Part shown: positions 33,015 to 44,800 of the stretch, in pieces
Position numbering within the stretch: the first letter of the stretch is position 1
Layout: the number at the start of each line of letters is the position of its first letter
NCBI GenBank assembly: GCA_973895155.1
Contig: OZ316894.1
Span: forward strand, 17,546,001 to 17,610,000
Source of the DNA: Marsupella aquatica
Taxonomy: Eukaryota > Marchantiophyta
Reading direction: 5' to 3'
DNA length: 64,000 nucleotides
The notes under the pieces: model-generated
Database searches by the model: none
Seen by the model: only the letters and a program-made list of their open reading frames with translations
What the model was told of the DNA's origin: nothing
Position numbers and translations under genes: made by a program

Positions 33015-34388
33015 CTATCCATACAAGCTATGTCGCGCCTTCCTCTTCTTCACACGGGAACGACTAGGCTGCTCTGCTCTATGAGTCTCTACCGCTGACA
33101 CACTAGGTAGCACATCATGGTCGTGGCTACCTGATCTGCCTCCATCGTCATGTGGATGAGGTGCAGAAGCAATCTCTGGTACTCCCCCACCTCCAGATGC
33201 GCCTGAACCATGGGAAGGCACTCCTTCCCCAACACAAGTGTGGAAAGAAGCCCCTCCAGCACCACCACCACTACCCCCCTCAGGCCGAGTCTCACCTCCG
33301 CCACTATGACGGGAACCTCCCGATTGGGTGCCTACACCACCACTATGAATAGGAGATGGTGTGGGCACATGACCACCAAGGCCCCCCCCTGGACTGTCGC
33401 GAACCAGCTGGTACACTACCAGGGCTAGCCCTAAACTGACGAGGTGCAGCAACTCCACCACTACCCCCCTCAGGGCGAGACTCACCTCCACCACTATGGC
33501 CGGAACCTCTAGACTGGATGCCTACACCACCACTATGAACAGGAGATGGTGTCGGCACATGACCACCAAGGCCTCCCCCGGACTGTCGTGAACTAGCTGG
33601 TACACTACTAGGGCTAGCCCTAAACTGACGAGGTGCAACAACTCCACCACTACCCCCCTCAGGACGAGACTCACCTCCACCACTACGGCCGGAACCTCCA
33701 GACTGGATGCCTACACCACCACTATGAACAGGAGATGGTGTGGGCACATGACCACCAAGGCCTCCCTCGGACTGTCGTGAACCAGCTGGTACACTACCAG
33801 GGCCATCCCTAAACTGACGAGGTGCAACAACTCCACCACTACCCCCCTCAGGGCGAGACTCACCTCCACCACTACGGCCGGAACCTCCTGACTGGCCAAC
33901 GACACGACCAGTATGAACACCAGCCCGTTGTTGAGACCCACCTGGTACAACACCAGGGCCAGTCCTCACTCGACCACCTGTTGCGGCTAGAACTCCGGAC
34001 TCACTACGAACCCCTCGTGACCTACTGTGGCTGGAACCCGGGACTCACTCCGTCCACTCCTACCAGCTAATCTCTAATGAGAAGGAGGCATATCACCTAC
34101 TCTACGCTCCATCCGGCGAGTGGAGCCACCTACACCCCGACCAGACTGGTGACGTCCACTCTCTCGGGGTCCTGATCGGCGCGCACCAGTAGAACCTCGT
34201 ACTGGAGCCTCGGCCACACTCCCCTCTGAAGCACTATCATCCTCCGCATCCTCCTCGTCCTCCTCGTCCTCCTCCCCCTCACCATCCTCCTCACTCTCCA
34301 ACTCGCCCCCTGACTCGATCATCCTGCACATAGTAACAATCTCCAATCCATATGTCATTCCGCAACATACGTACCAGCATGAAGCCAT
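33015..34388 (-). pseudogene. Gly/Ser-rich protein with 63-residue repeats
   Basis: On the minus strand the coding pieces run 34388-34074, 33969-33343 and 33494-33015. The N-terminal part has a long Glu/Asp run and then becomes Arg/Gly/Ser-rich. The middle holds tandem copies of a 189-bp (63-codon) unit with SGGGESRPEGGSGG and GGHVPTPSPVHSGGVG. The end has SRVKKRKARHS, a likely nuclear signal. The copies at 33571 and 33760 are 189 bp apart, but the next (33381) is offset by 190 bp. The extra base lies in a run of C residues and shifts the frame. Another frame change lies near 34.0 kb. No family is recognised; it may be a TnpA-like second protein of the CACTA element. Confidence 0.55.
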
Positions 34389-35032
34389 CTTTCAAATCAT
34401 TCTAATATCCGCACTTACCGAGGCCAACATGTCGTCCATGTGAATCTTCAGTGCCCGAGCACCATGCTCCTTTGCCAGCTCTCTCTCTCTGCCGGCAACA
34501 ATGGTCGTCTGTGCTCTTTCTCCTACACACCCAAACCATATGCCACCCCCAATACTAAGGTCAATTATAGCGACCCTACCCTGGCCTAATTAAACACCTA
34601 TATAAACCCTTCACCGTCAAAGACCCATAAGAACACTTAGCCGTTCATGCACAAACTATTCAAAAATTTGAATATGTCCGATACTAATAGAATCGGTACC
34701 CTCGACAGTTCCGATTCTTTTTTATTGTCCGATGTTGCATCCGATACTTAAAGGATCGGACTAGAATCGGACCTTACATGCCAAAAGCAAAAAAAACTAA
34801 GGCATGATTGAGCGACCTACGGGCATACAAAGACCTGTCCCAGGTTTGGAAGGGTTAGGCATTCGTCAATTGGCCTCAGGTGATTAGGGAGGAGGAATGT
34901 TGCTGAAGGAATGCATGGAGAGGAGGGGAATGGAGCACTTACAAAATCGGCCTTGAGACGTTGTGATCCGCCTTGCCCCATTCTGTGAGTAACCTTTGGC
35001 CTCTTTGTTACTCTCAGCAGAGCTTTCATTAG
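34389..35032. other. Non-coding, with a small TCCGAT patch
   Basis: TCCGAT/ATCGGA words cluster at 34675-34770. No gene is seen. It may be an intron of a minus-strand gene linking the ORFs at 35.0-36.0 kb to those at 33.0-34.4 kb. Confidence 0.4.
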
Positions 35033-35990
35033 CTAGGATGGTGGGTCTCCAAGCAGGGCTGATTTTGCTGACCATTCTTCAAGTTCTTGATGCATGGGTG
35101 CAGTATTCACCATCTCTCCTTGTTTAATCTTCTTCTGAGCTGCTTGAATTTCAGCTTCCCAGTGTTGTGTGGCTTGCCAAGCTCGAACCTGCAACTCTTC
35201 TTCAAGCCAAGCACACCAAGCATCCTCAGGAATCTCACCAACTGGGCTTCCCCCTTTCCTGATCACCTCCTCATCTAGTTTGCATTCAGCCAGGTACTTT
35301 CGCATCTTCTCTCGTACATGATTTTGCATGTCTGCAAGTGAGACTGAGATCTTTTTGTTTAAGAATTGATCGTCCACAAACGACCCATTTGAAAATCTCT
35401 CTTTGATTAGCTCTCAAAATTCAAAATCTCTCATCCTGCTTCTTCTTCCCCCAGTAGTCCATCGGGCCAAAATGAGACCTCACAATCTGCCTAACTTGAC
35501 TCCCAAACAAACGATAACTCCTGGAGAGTGGAGCACCTCCCTCATTCAGAAACAATTTTGGCCTCTTGGCCCTATCCTCTGCCTTCTTTCGTTCCTCCTG
35601 AATTCTCTATCGTTCTGCAGCCCGAGCCTCCCTCCTTAGGCTCTTCTCCTTTTGTCTTGGTGATAGGGCTTCCACTGGCCTCTCTCTCTCGTCCTCCCTA
35701 GTGTTACGTTTCCTCTTCCTCTGCAATCTCTCCTCCTCAAGTCTGGCTTGGAAAGCTTTTTCTGCATCAGTGATGGCTACCTTCTGGGAGTTGTCGATCA
35801 GTCCTTGAGTGAGCTGAGCTACCTGCAATGCAACCTCCGGCGAGAGCCCCACCTTCTCCCTAAATAATTGAGCCATGACTTCACCATAGCTGCTTGATGG
35901 CCCGACACCATCTCCCATCCCTCTTGCATTCCCTCCCATCGCTACGAGCTCTGCAAAGGTATCATGAAATGCTCCCAATGCTTTTCCCAA
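35033..35990 (-). CDS. Charged, helical ORFs of unknown function
   Basis: Two minus-strand frames, 35990-35607 and 35377-35033, encode Lys/Glu/Arg/Ala-rich segments likely to be helical or coiled. The first has VALQVAQLTQGLIDNSQ followed by a basic stretch (RLQRKRKRNTRED). The second has NHVREKMRKYLAECKLDEE and AWQATQHWEAEIQAAQKK. A splice from one to the other is plausible but not proved. I do not recognise a family. Their position between TCCGAT patches makes a transposon accessory protein likely. Confidence 0.4.
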
Positions 35991-36029
35991 CTAGAGTGCC
36001 TTCGCACTTTAGTCGGGTGACCTAAAAAC

Positions 36030-36140
36030 CCAAAATGCATAACGTCCGATACTTTCTGCATCGGAAACTCCGATTCTATGTCAATCGGACTTAGTATCGG
36101 ACCCCTCCTCCAAAGTATCGGACTTAACCCTCCCAATGTA
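36030..36140. repeat. TCCGAT/ATCGGA patch
   Basis: At least six copies of TCCGAT/ATCGGA or near variants lie within 100 bp in both orientations. It is probably the right-hand subterminal array partnering the block at 32220-32665. Confidence 0.6.
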
Positions 36141-36967
36141 TTTTCTGATGGTTTGTGAATCGCATGACCGTGGCATTTGGACTTTGGCATTTGGATCCCA
36201 TGTATACTATAATGTCCCCCTTTATGTTAGTTGGGGGTTAATTATACTATATTGTGGGATTATTAGGTGTGCGGCGCAAAACGGGCATATCAACGTACAG
36301 TTGCCGTGACAAAGCTAGCACACTATTTTTTGGTGGGTATGGATGATCATTGAATGTATGTACCCAGATCTATTTTCAGTTTGATTTTAAATGATTCCCA
36401 TTTTGACCATGAGGCAATGCTATATGCATGGTGCAACTTTTGGGGACTATAAGAAGTCACAAATTAAATTAACACTCTAGTGCCGTTTTGTGCAGTTTTG
36501 TATTTTTTGTTTTTGGAGGGTCAGGTCGTTGCTTTTCCTTGGTTTTCTTAGTAGGGTTTATTTTTGCCAATGCATTATGCACAGCGAGAGTATGCGCATC
36601 CAAAAGGTATGACATATATGATCCTCCAAAATGTATTGGAAATATTTGACATGATATATGCGTTACTTGTGGGAGTTTATAATTGGACATCCAACTCGTC
36701 ATTGATTTTTATTAATTTCATTAATTATTGGTTTGTTACTTAGGTTTGCATGTATGTGCAGGTTTTTTTGGATTGGCCTTAGCATATAGTCTAAGGCTTA
36801 GAGCCTAGTAGGCACTGTAGAGCGTGGATATCATTCAGGTACTAATTAAGTCCAACACTGAAAATTATTAACATACTATATATTTCCTGTTTGGGTTTAC
36901 CTCAAGTTAGGGTGATGAATCAATCTTGCATTTTGGTAAAGACTTGTTTGTGTGTAATTGGCAGACA
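36141..36967. other. AT-rich non-coding DNA upstream of the SET/tnp2 region
   Basis: No gene is recognised. The end of this stretch has an acceptor-like TTGGCAG immediately before the ATG at 36968. Confidence 0.4.
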
Positions 36968-38275
36968 ATGTCGACTTCTGAGAGTTTAGATACAAATTCC
37001 GACTCTGACTTGTCTTCCTCTGAGGGGGACATTCCTCCTCCCCCTCAACAGCCTCGAGCACCCCCTCCATTAGGCCCTATTCCATGCTGGTGTCTTAGAT
37101 GTAAAGGACTGGTGGTTCGTCAAGCGTGGTAGTCCATTGAACACATCGAAAACTATGGTCGACATGAGGGTGATTTACCGGGATATTCAGCTCGCCAGGT
37201 ATTGCTTGACATGAACTCCGCTATATACGATCAATACACTATCATAATAGTTGGCTGGTTTGAGACCTTTTAGGAGACAAGTATTAATTTTTGTTTGTTT
37301 ATGATTGAATAGGTGCCTTGTAGGGCCCGTCCTCCATTGGTCTCTAGTCAACTATGGCATGATGCATTCCTAGCTGGTGCTAGACAGTTGCTTGCATCAT
37401 CAGTTGAAGACCCCAAGCAATCATGTACCCCCGCACATGTTCAAGCAGATGATGTTCATGAACCCATAGTGGTAGAGTTGGGGCATGGTAGGGATGATGC
37501 ACCGCCCCCTACTAGGGTTCTACGCACAAGACCACGTTCTCATAGACATCGACAACAGCATGTAGTTCTAGACACAAACCCATCCCATGAGCACTTTAGA
37601 AGGAGTGTTATGCCTCCACCAGGGGAGGAGTACATAGAAGTTGAAGGGAGGTTGGGCGTATCATATGTGACGGGAAAGGCAATCAGTGTCTTCAAGGATT
37701 TTGACCCTGAGAGTTTTGCGATTCCTCGTGGCCTAGCCATTGATATCCCTGTACATATATGGGGTCAACAATGGATAGTGAAGGCATCGACCCTTGGCGG
37801 GGAGGTTGGATTAGGCTTATTTGCTTTGGAGGACATTGAGGTCCCTCCAAAGCCTTGGCGTCGTGGCTATGATGGGGAACACCTTTTCCCTTACATTGGG
37901 CCTGTGTATACATCCAAGAGTTGGAACATCCTCTTGCGCCAACATCCAGCTTGGGGGGTATAAGCATTGCAGATGGACTCAGACCCAGATGAGGTCCTAA
38001 GGAGGCCTTGGCATTGTAGGATGATTGATGGGGACCCTGTGCGTTCAGATAACATAGCTGGGTACATCAATAGTACACATGGTAGAGGGAGTGGACTCCA
38101 GCCTAATGTAGAGTGGGCTCAGATTTTTGGCCCACCCACTCCGCCTTACTATGTCACACATATGGATGATCATGTTATGACAGTAGCCATACGGACCATT
38201 AGGGCGGGTGATGAGTTGTTTTGTGACTATGAATGGAACGCGCCCAAGATGGGCATTCGATCTGGCCACACTTAG
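36968..38275 (+). pseudogene. Zinc-cluster plus SET-domain protein of a CACTA element
   Basis: The first exon starts MSTSESLD, is Ser/Asp- then Pro-rich, and contains CWCLRCKGL and HIENYGRH. It ends at a donor CAG|GTATTG after codon phase 0. The next exon starts after GAATAG at 37313. A SET domain runs from about 37.77 to 38.25 kb. WIVKASTLGGEVGLGLFALEDI is the entry, IAGYINSTHG and LQPNVEW are the cofactor-binding region, and RTIRAGDELFCDYEW is the C-terminal block. SET domains methylate lysines, usually of histones. Two in-frame stops are present: TAG at 37130-37132 inside the zinc cluster and TAA at 37961-37963 inside SET. The region is therefore a pseudogene unless splicing avoids them. 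The same strand continues into tnp2 transposase about 0.14 kb downstream. Confidence 0.75.
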
Positions 38276-38396
38276 CACATATGTGTATTCCCCATTTTTG
38301 AAGTAATATAAGAATATTGTAGTTTTTTTAGGAACCCATGGGCTAACTCAAATGTATATATCTGTTTTGTGCGTTGTATGATAGAATGCATATGTT

Positions 38397-39397
38397 GAGC
38401 CGGATGTTGGGGTGTTACCACGAGCTATGCGCCAACACCTTGTGCAGGCCATGGAAGATTGGCGACATACCTCTCTACCACCAGATGGCGATCCGGATGT
38501 TCCAGAGCAGGAACCAGATGCCTCCCAATCAAGAGTTGATGAAGATAGGGCCATGGATGACTTGATGCACCAATTCTATGACATAGAGGATGGTGATCAT
38601 GACATGGCTGATGGGGAGAACATTGAGGTCCCACTTCCACATCAAGAAGGTTCAAGGAGTTCAGCCTCCAAACAGTGGGAGGAAGCACGTCAACATGCGC
38701 AAACTCGGATATTTGATGGATCACGCTTGTCTCGTCTTTCAGCAATAATATTGTTGTTGAACTTGCAGCAAAGACATGGAGCAAGCAACCTACTTCTTGA
38801 TGATCTCTTTCGGACATTGCATGATTGTATCTTGCCAGAAGGAAACAACTTGCCAGACTCTTGGAAAGAGGCAAAGAAGGTGTTGATCGAAGTCCATAGG
38901 TCTGCAGTACGAAGTCATACATGCTTGCGTGAATGATTGTGTTCTATTTAGAGGCACTTATAAAGATGCAACGTCATGTCCTACATGTGAGAAGCCGAGG
39001 TATCGTGAGGACATGTTGACAGGAAAAGTTCCTCAGAAGGTCATGAGGTACTTTCCTCTTATACCTTGTTTGCGCCACCAATATAGATGTGCTGAGTTGG
39101 CTGAGTGTATGGTTTGGCATTCCCAAAATCGCTCAGATATGAGTTCACAGCCACCCACCATGCGCATGATGGTTGACTCCCCTGCAAACAAGTTTGTGGA
39201 GGAGAGATGGGGTGACTTCCGAACTGACCCACATCATGTTCACCTAGGATTGGCAGCGGATGGCATCAGCCCATTTGCACTAGCAGGTAAGGCCCAACCA
39301 TATTCACTATGGCCAGTGGTCCTTACTAATTACAACATCCCTCCATGGATGTCCATGAAGAAGGGTCATTTGCTCCTTTCCATGATTATCCCTGGTC
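38397..39397 (+). pseudogene. CACTA (En/Spm) tnp2-family transposase, 3'-truncated
   Basis: The frame from about 38412 has a low-complexity Asp/Glu/Pro stretch, then the tnp2 start: IFDGSRLSRLSAIILLLNLQ, LLLDDLFRTLHDCILPEGN and LPDSWKEAKKVL. A one-base frame change near 38896 moves coding to the next frame. It continues VNDCVLFRGTYKDATSCPTC, KVMRYFPLIPCLRHQYR, DPHHVHLGLAADGISPFA, SLWPVVLTNYNIPPWM and SMIIPGPK. These are diagnostic tnp2 blocks. The rest of the transposase is missing: beyond about 39398 the sequence is the segment shared with 1-288 and the tnp2 pattern is lost. The copy is dead, but its origin is clear. Confidence 0.88.
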
Positions 39398-39688
39398 CTA
39401 AGCCAATAATCCATGCCCCATATCCATTTTGTTGCACCTCCAGCGAAGCTCCATCCCAGACCTGCAATTGTAAAACCTTGCAGGAGCACTCAATTTGAGG
39501 ACACCCGTACACAGAACCCCGACGCAAAATGATGAAAGAACTGGGGAACAAAGTGGGCAGAGGATACATTTTCATCAGAGAAGAATGCCACATAAACTGG
39601 TGTTTTGGTAATTGCGCATCAAAACCCAGCAACCAGACAACAGTCAGCACATGAAGCAATCTAGAGACTCATTATGAGCCTTTGTACA
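39398..39688 (+). repeat. Segment duplicated in inverse orientation at 1-288
   Basis: This segment is the partner of the window's first 288 bases. It follows tnp2 without a visible boundary sequence. Its ORFs on both strands lack domain features. Confidence 0.8.
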
Positions 39689-39779
39689 TTGCTGCCGGGG
39701 TCATTTCCTCTGCCCCCAAATTTTTTTCCTAACTCTGACCAGCTTTCAATGAACTCCACTTTTGGGTGGGATCTGTCTG

Positions 39780-40125
39780 GAGGGATATGCTCAATAGACC
39801 CCCTCCAGGAGAAACTTTACTTGATCAGCCCCCTCCAAACTTTTTTGCCCCAATCAGCCCCCTCATTATGGCTCGTACCCTTTTCTCCCGTGTAAGCCAG
39901 TTTCCCCCGTATAAAGGCCATACTGCACAGTTGGGAGCCATGCCACCATGCAGGGTCGCCTCCCGCAGTCGACCATGAGACTCCGCTGCAGTAGGGCGCA
40001 ACTACGCGGTTTTGCGTTCTCGCACTATGGTCCCTTATGAGTGTGAATACATTGTGGTTTATGTATTCAACAAAATTTCTGTTTTAGGGCGCACATTGTC
40101 GGGGCGCGGTTTAGGGTCAAGCGCG
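39780..40125 (+). repeat. Left terminal inverted repeat of the MULE
   Basis: It matches the reverse complement of 52289-52648. The main difference is an extra direct copy of GCGCACATTGTCGGGG in the right arm. In MULEs the arms carry transposase-binding sites and often promoters for the internal genes. Confidence 0.93.
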
Positions 40126-41825
40126 AGAGTCATTTGTCGAGGGTGGGATCGACATTTTTTGTTGTTTTACGGAGGGGACTGAGGCATCGTTCATGGAGGT
40201 GAGGCGTCGTTTGCTGCTGGCGGCTGGCCATTTTGGGGAGGTTCATGCTTTGATCGTGTGCACATTTCATTGATCGATGCCAAAGGAGAGCTTGAGGTTT
40301 GAGTTGCGGCCCACTGCTAGGATCGAGTAGTGTTCATTCACCCCATTCTCCGAGATTTCTTTCACATTGTAGCGCCTGCCAGATTGTTGGTGGGTTGTTT
40401 TGGTTTGGTGAGAGTGTCTCCCTTTGTTGTTCTTCAATTCCACAGGAGGATTGTCCGCCCGCCAATGTAGCCCAAGAAACTGTTTAGTCCTGCATACCAT
40501 AACATGAATGACGTCTCCTGCATTATCTTATCTATCTGGTCGTAAGTTTTTCTACATTGTTCAGTTCTGCATTGTTCAGATTAGTTCAGATCATTTGCAG
40601 AGTCTCCTTGTTCTTGTGCATTTTTGTCACCATGAAATCCATGTCCTCTGGTTCTGCTGCATAGTTTGAATACGTGGATAACAATGTAGGGCTAGGTTGC
40701 ATTTGGGAGTTCAATCCTGTTCTTGAATTTGTGGCTTCAGCGGGGGCTTCAGTTTCCTCTCAGGATTTTGTGGTTGCCTACGAGCTTTAGGCAAAGTGGA
40801 CTTCACGACAGGGATTAATCTGCATCCCACTTGAACCCGCATGTCTTTGTTTCTTGGTCAAAGCACTAGGTATGATTTCAGCTCTTTTTGCCAAAGTATA
40901 AATCTTGTAGCACCATTGTTTGCAAAGTGCTGAAGAAGTTATTTCTGAATGCTTCATGACGTGCATTGCATCCTGAATTTTACAAACGTTGTCTAAATGT
41001 CGACAAGTTTGAATGTTGTGCATGTTTCGAATACCATGACATGAATGTCTTTGAGTTCTGCTGCCCTGCTTGAATACCAAGACATTCGTGTGTTCTAGTT
41101 TTGCTTATATCTGAACTTGTTATCTTCTTGGTTTGCAAACATTGATGGGTTGTTTTGTTTTGGTGAGAGTATTTTCCTCTGTTGTTCTTTCAGAGGAGGA
41201 TTGTCCGTCAATGTAGCCCAAGATACTGTTTCCTGCATTTTTTTGCATCGTGTTGATGCGCAGAATACCATTACCTGAATGTCTCTTGCATTCTGCAATT
41301 TTTGATCACCATCACATCCATGTCTTCCGGTTCTGGCACTACATAGTTCCAATATTACGTGGATAACAGTGTAGGGATTGTTTCCAATGGCAGTTGAATC
41401 CTATCCTTGAATTTGTGAATGAAGTTTCCTCTCTAGATTTTGTGGTTGCCTGCAAGCTCTAGGCAAAGTGGACTTCATGACAGGGATTGATCTGCGTCTG
41501 ACTTGAAGGGGGAGATTCTCGGTCGAAGCACTAGGTATGACTGACTGCATCCTGACTTTACAAACATTGTCTGCATGTCGACGAATGTTGGAGGTGCATG
41601 TTTTGAATACCATGACATGGATGTTTGCGAGTTCTTCTATTCTCTTTGAATACCATGACATTCGTGTCTTCTAAATTTGCTTATCTGTTGAAGTCGTCGG
41701 CATGAGTGTAGGGACCGCTCTGCTTCCATTAAGGAGTGGAAAGCAATACAGGCTGAAGGTCAAGGTCATAGGCTGGAGAGGTTGGGTTCAATTTTGAGCC
41801 CAACCAAGGTTCATGCTCAGTTTCC
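40126..41825. repeat. MULE internal non-coding region with a ~0.7-kb duplication
   Basis: Two imperfect direct copies lie about 0.67-0.76 kb apart. Examples are GGAGGATTGTCCG with AATGTAGCCCAAGA (near 40.45 and 41.19 kb) and AGGCAAAGTGGACTTCA (near 40.79 and 41.46 kb). No gene is recognised. The region probably holds the promoter and 5' leader of the plus-strand accessory gene. Confidence 0.7.
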
Positions 41826-44800
41826 ATGGCACCACGAATGAGAAGAATTCGGGTAGCAGAGGAAGAGAATCACTTCTGACATCGTGTCGATGCTGAAGGC
41901 AAGCATGTGTTTGTCTGCATAGCTGGTGATCACAAGCCTCGATCATTTTCTTCCTTTGCTGGTTTCCAGACCCACATGGACGTCACACACAAGTTGGAGT
42001 TGCCACCTGCATTACTGGAGGCGGGCAAACCTTGGTTGTTCTCAAAATCCGACTTCTCCACTCGGATTGCCAAGAAACATAAGGCCCCTGGGCCAAATGT
42101 GAGGAAGGACAACAATCAGGCCTCTTGGAACCGGCTTCGATCCACTGTGCGACTTCGGTGGAGACAGACTAAGTTGCGGAAGAAGACAATGCTAAAGAAG
42201 AAGTATGGTGTTGCTGCAGATGAGCCGCTTGTTCCTGCAAAATTGTTGCTTATTCGTGTCATCAAGGAAGTGCACATACGTGCAGGGCAGGCTAATGGTT
42301 GGTCATCCTTGTTGGATGACAGTGTGTACGAGATGTTGCAAGACTCTGTGTCAGCTGCTGCAATTTCTCCTATTTTGTCTCGCTGGGTTGCTTCAATCCA
42401 AGCTTTGCCGGTACTCCTACCTAGAGATCGTAAGTTGCAGGCACTTCAATTAGATTGTAGTGTCCTGCCATGCATTTTCCCCCGGGCAGATGTGGAGGTG
42501 CAACCTCCCGAGCTGATGCAATTTGATACAATTCGAGAGGCTCTCATTGCAGATGCCTTGAATTACTTGACTCAAAAAAGAGCGCTTCTGCAGTGGAAGC
42601 ATGGCCCCAAAGAAGTGGACTTCGATGCTGCATACCAAGATTACAAGGAGTGGAAAGAAGAGCAAAAGCCTGTCAGCATAGCCACAGCCACTAACAATTT
42701 GCTACAGGAATACAAAGGTTGGGGCATGACCACTGAAGCTGCACGAATAGAGGTATGACCTTTTTATTTTACTTCCTGCGATCTTTGCTTGTTGTTTGTA
42801 CATTCCATTCTCATCTTGTCCCAACCATGTGCAGGCTGGACTAAATGAAGAGTGGGAGGACACTTCTGACAATAGTGACTATGAGCCTGGGCCTGAGAAC
42901 TGGGGTCTGTTGCTAAATGATGCTGATCAACAGCCAGATGAGCCAGACGTTGTATCTGAACCTGTCCTCAATACTTCAGTTGAGGACCCGCCTCTTGTAC
43001 AAGATCCTATTCAGGTTCCTTCTCATGTTCAGGATGATGAAGACAGTGATCATCAGAATCCTTCTCATGTTGAGGATGTTGACCATCTTATTGAGCATCC
43101 TGTTCATGATCCTATTCAGGATCCTATTGACCATCCTGTTCAGGATGATGAAGACAATAATCATCAAAATCCTTCTCATGTTGAGGATTTAGACCATCTT
43201 ATTGAGCATCCTGTTCATGATCCTATTCAGGGTCCTATTGACCATCCTGTTCAGGATCCCATTGACAATCCTATTCAGGATGTTTATGAACAAGGAATCA
43301 GCTTTTCACAACAGCGTCACTTGGTTTCAAGCCTCCAAAATATTCTTTACGCCTATGGAGAGGGAGAGGACGACTACCCCCTCCAGGTCAGTCTTTGTTT
43401 CTTTGCTTCAATTACTTTTGGAATTTCTTTGCAAATTGTGAATACATGAGCCTCATTGTATTCGGATGCTCCTTGTGTTCATTGCAGGAAGGAGTAGTAT
43501 CGGAGACTATCTTGGAGTTCGTAGCACCACCAACCCCTACACCTGAGACTCTACTCCCAGACTTCATAGCGCCAGTCGCAGCAACAGCACCAGCCCCTGT
43601 ATCGTGTATATTAGTCTCGGAGTCCTTACCACCACTTGCACCAGCACCACCAGCCATTGCACCACAGATTGTACTATTAGAGTCGGTACCAGTAGCAGCA
43701 GCACGACCACCACCAGCAGCCCCTGCACCACAGATTGTAAGTCTCTAAAGTGCAAACTTGGAAGTCATTCAATTGCAATCTAGTCTGAATACTTAAACCC
43801 CAATGTCTTTTCACTCCCCTAAGCATTCATTTCATATATTGTAGGGACAAAGACGAAGGGGAAGGGGTGTACCACTGGAGTCCCCATCCCCAGTACAGAA
43901 AGTAGCACCATCCCCTCCAATGTCAACAAACCCCTTCCAGGTTTGCCTTTGTGTTTTTTGTAAAAACATATGTTTGCAATGCTTTGCAATGTCTGAATAC
44001 AGCTGCCTCATTGTCTTCGCCGTGCACTGCAATTTCTTCATTCTAGAGACGGAGCGGAAGGACAAGTGGAGGGGTCGTAGCAGTGGAATCACCAGCACCA
44101 GCCCTCGCACCACGGATTGTAAGTCTCAGAAGTGCTTACTTGGAATTCGTGCAATTGCAATGTAGTCTAAATACTTCAACCCCAATGTCTTTTCACTCCC
44201 AGGTTTGCCTTTGTGTTTTCGGTAAAAACATTTGTTTCCAATGCTTTGCAATGTCTGAATACATCTGCCTCATTGTCTTTGGTGTGCACTGCAATGTCTT
44301 CATTCTAGAGACGAAGCGGAAGGGCTCCTGGAGGGGTTGTAGCAGTGGAATCACCAGCACCAGCCCTCGCACCACAGATTGTAAGTCTCAAAAGCGCTTA
44401 CTTGGAAGTTTGAATACATCACCCTAATTGTCTTCTGCGTGCACTACAATTTCTTCATTCTAGCCCATGCACGGGAAAGAAATTTGATATAGGTCAGCCT
44501 GGTTTGCCTTCCTGTACAAGGCCACATTCCTTTCTATTCATATTACTTTGCATGGGTTAAATACACAACCCTCGGTGTATTCAAGTCACTTAATGATATT
44601 CTCCATTGTAGAGAGGAAGTAAAAGGGGAAGGGGTGTATCAGCGGTGCCCCCAAAACCAGTAGCAGCACCAGCACCGACAAGCAACCCCTCCCAGGTATG
44701 TCTTGATGTACCAGGCTAATTTCCTTATCAAACTGCTTTGCAAGGAGTGAATACACAACCCTCACTGTCTTCTATGTCAATTAATAATTTTGTTCATTGT

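Noticed and set aside
37951-37966. Possible 15-nt intron removing the stop in the SET domain
   Set aside because: It begins GT and ends AG, but 15 nt is far below the length plant spliceosomes use. A nonsense mutation is more likely.
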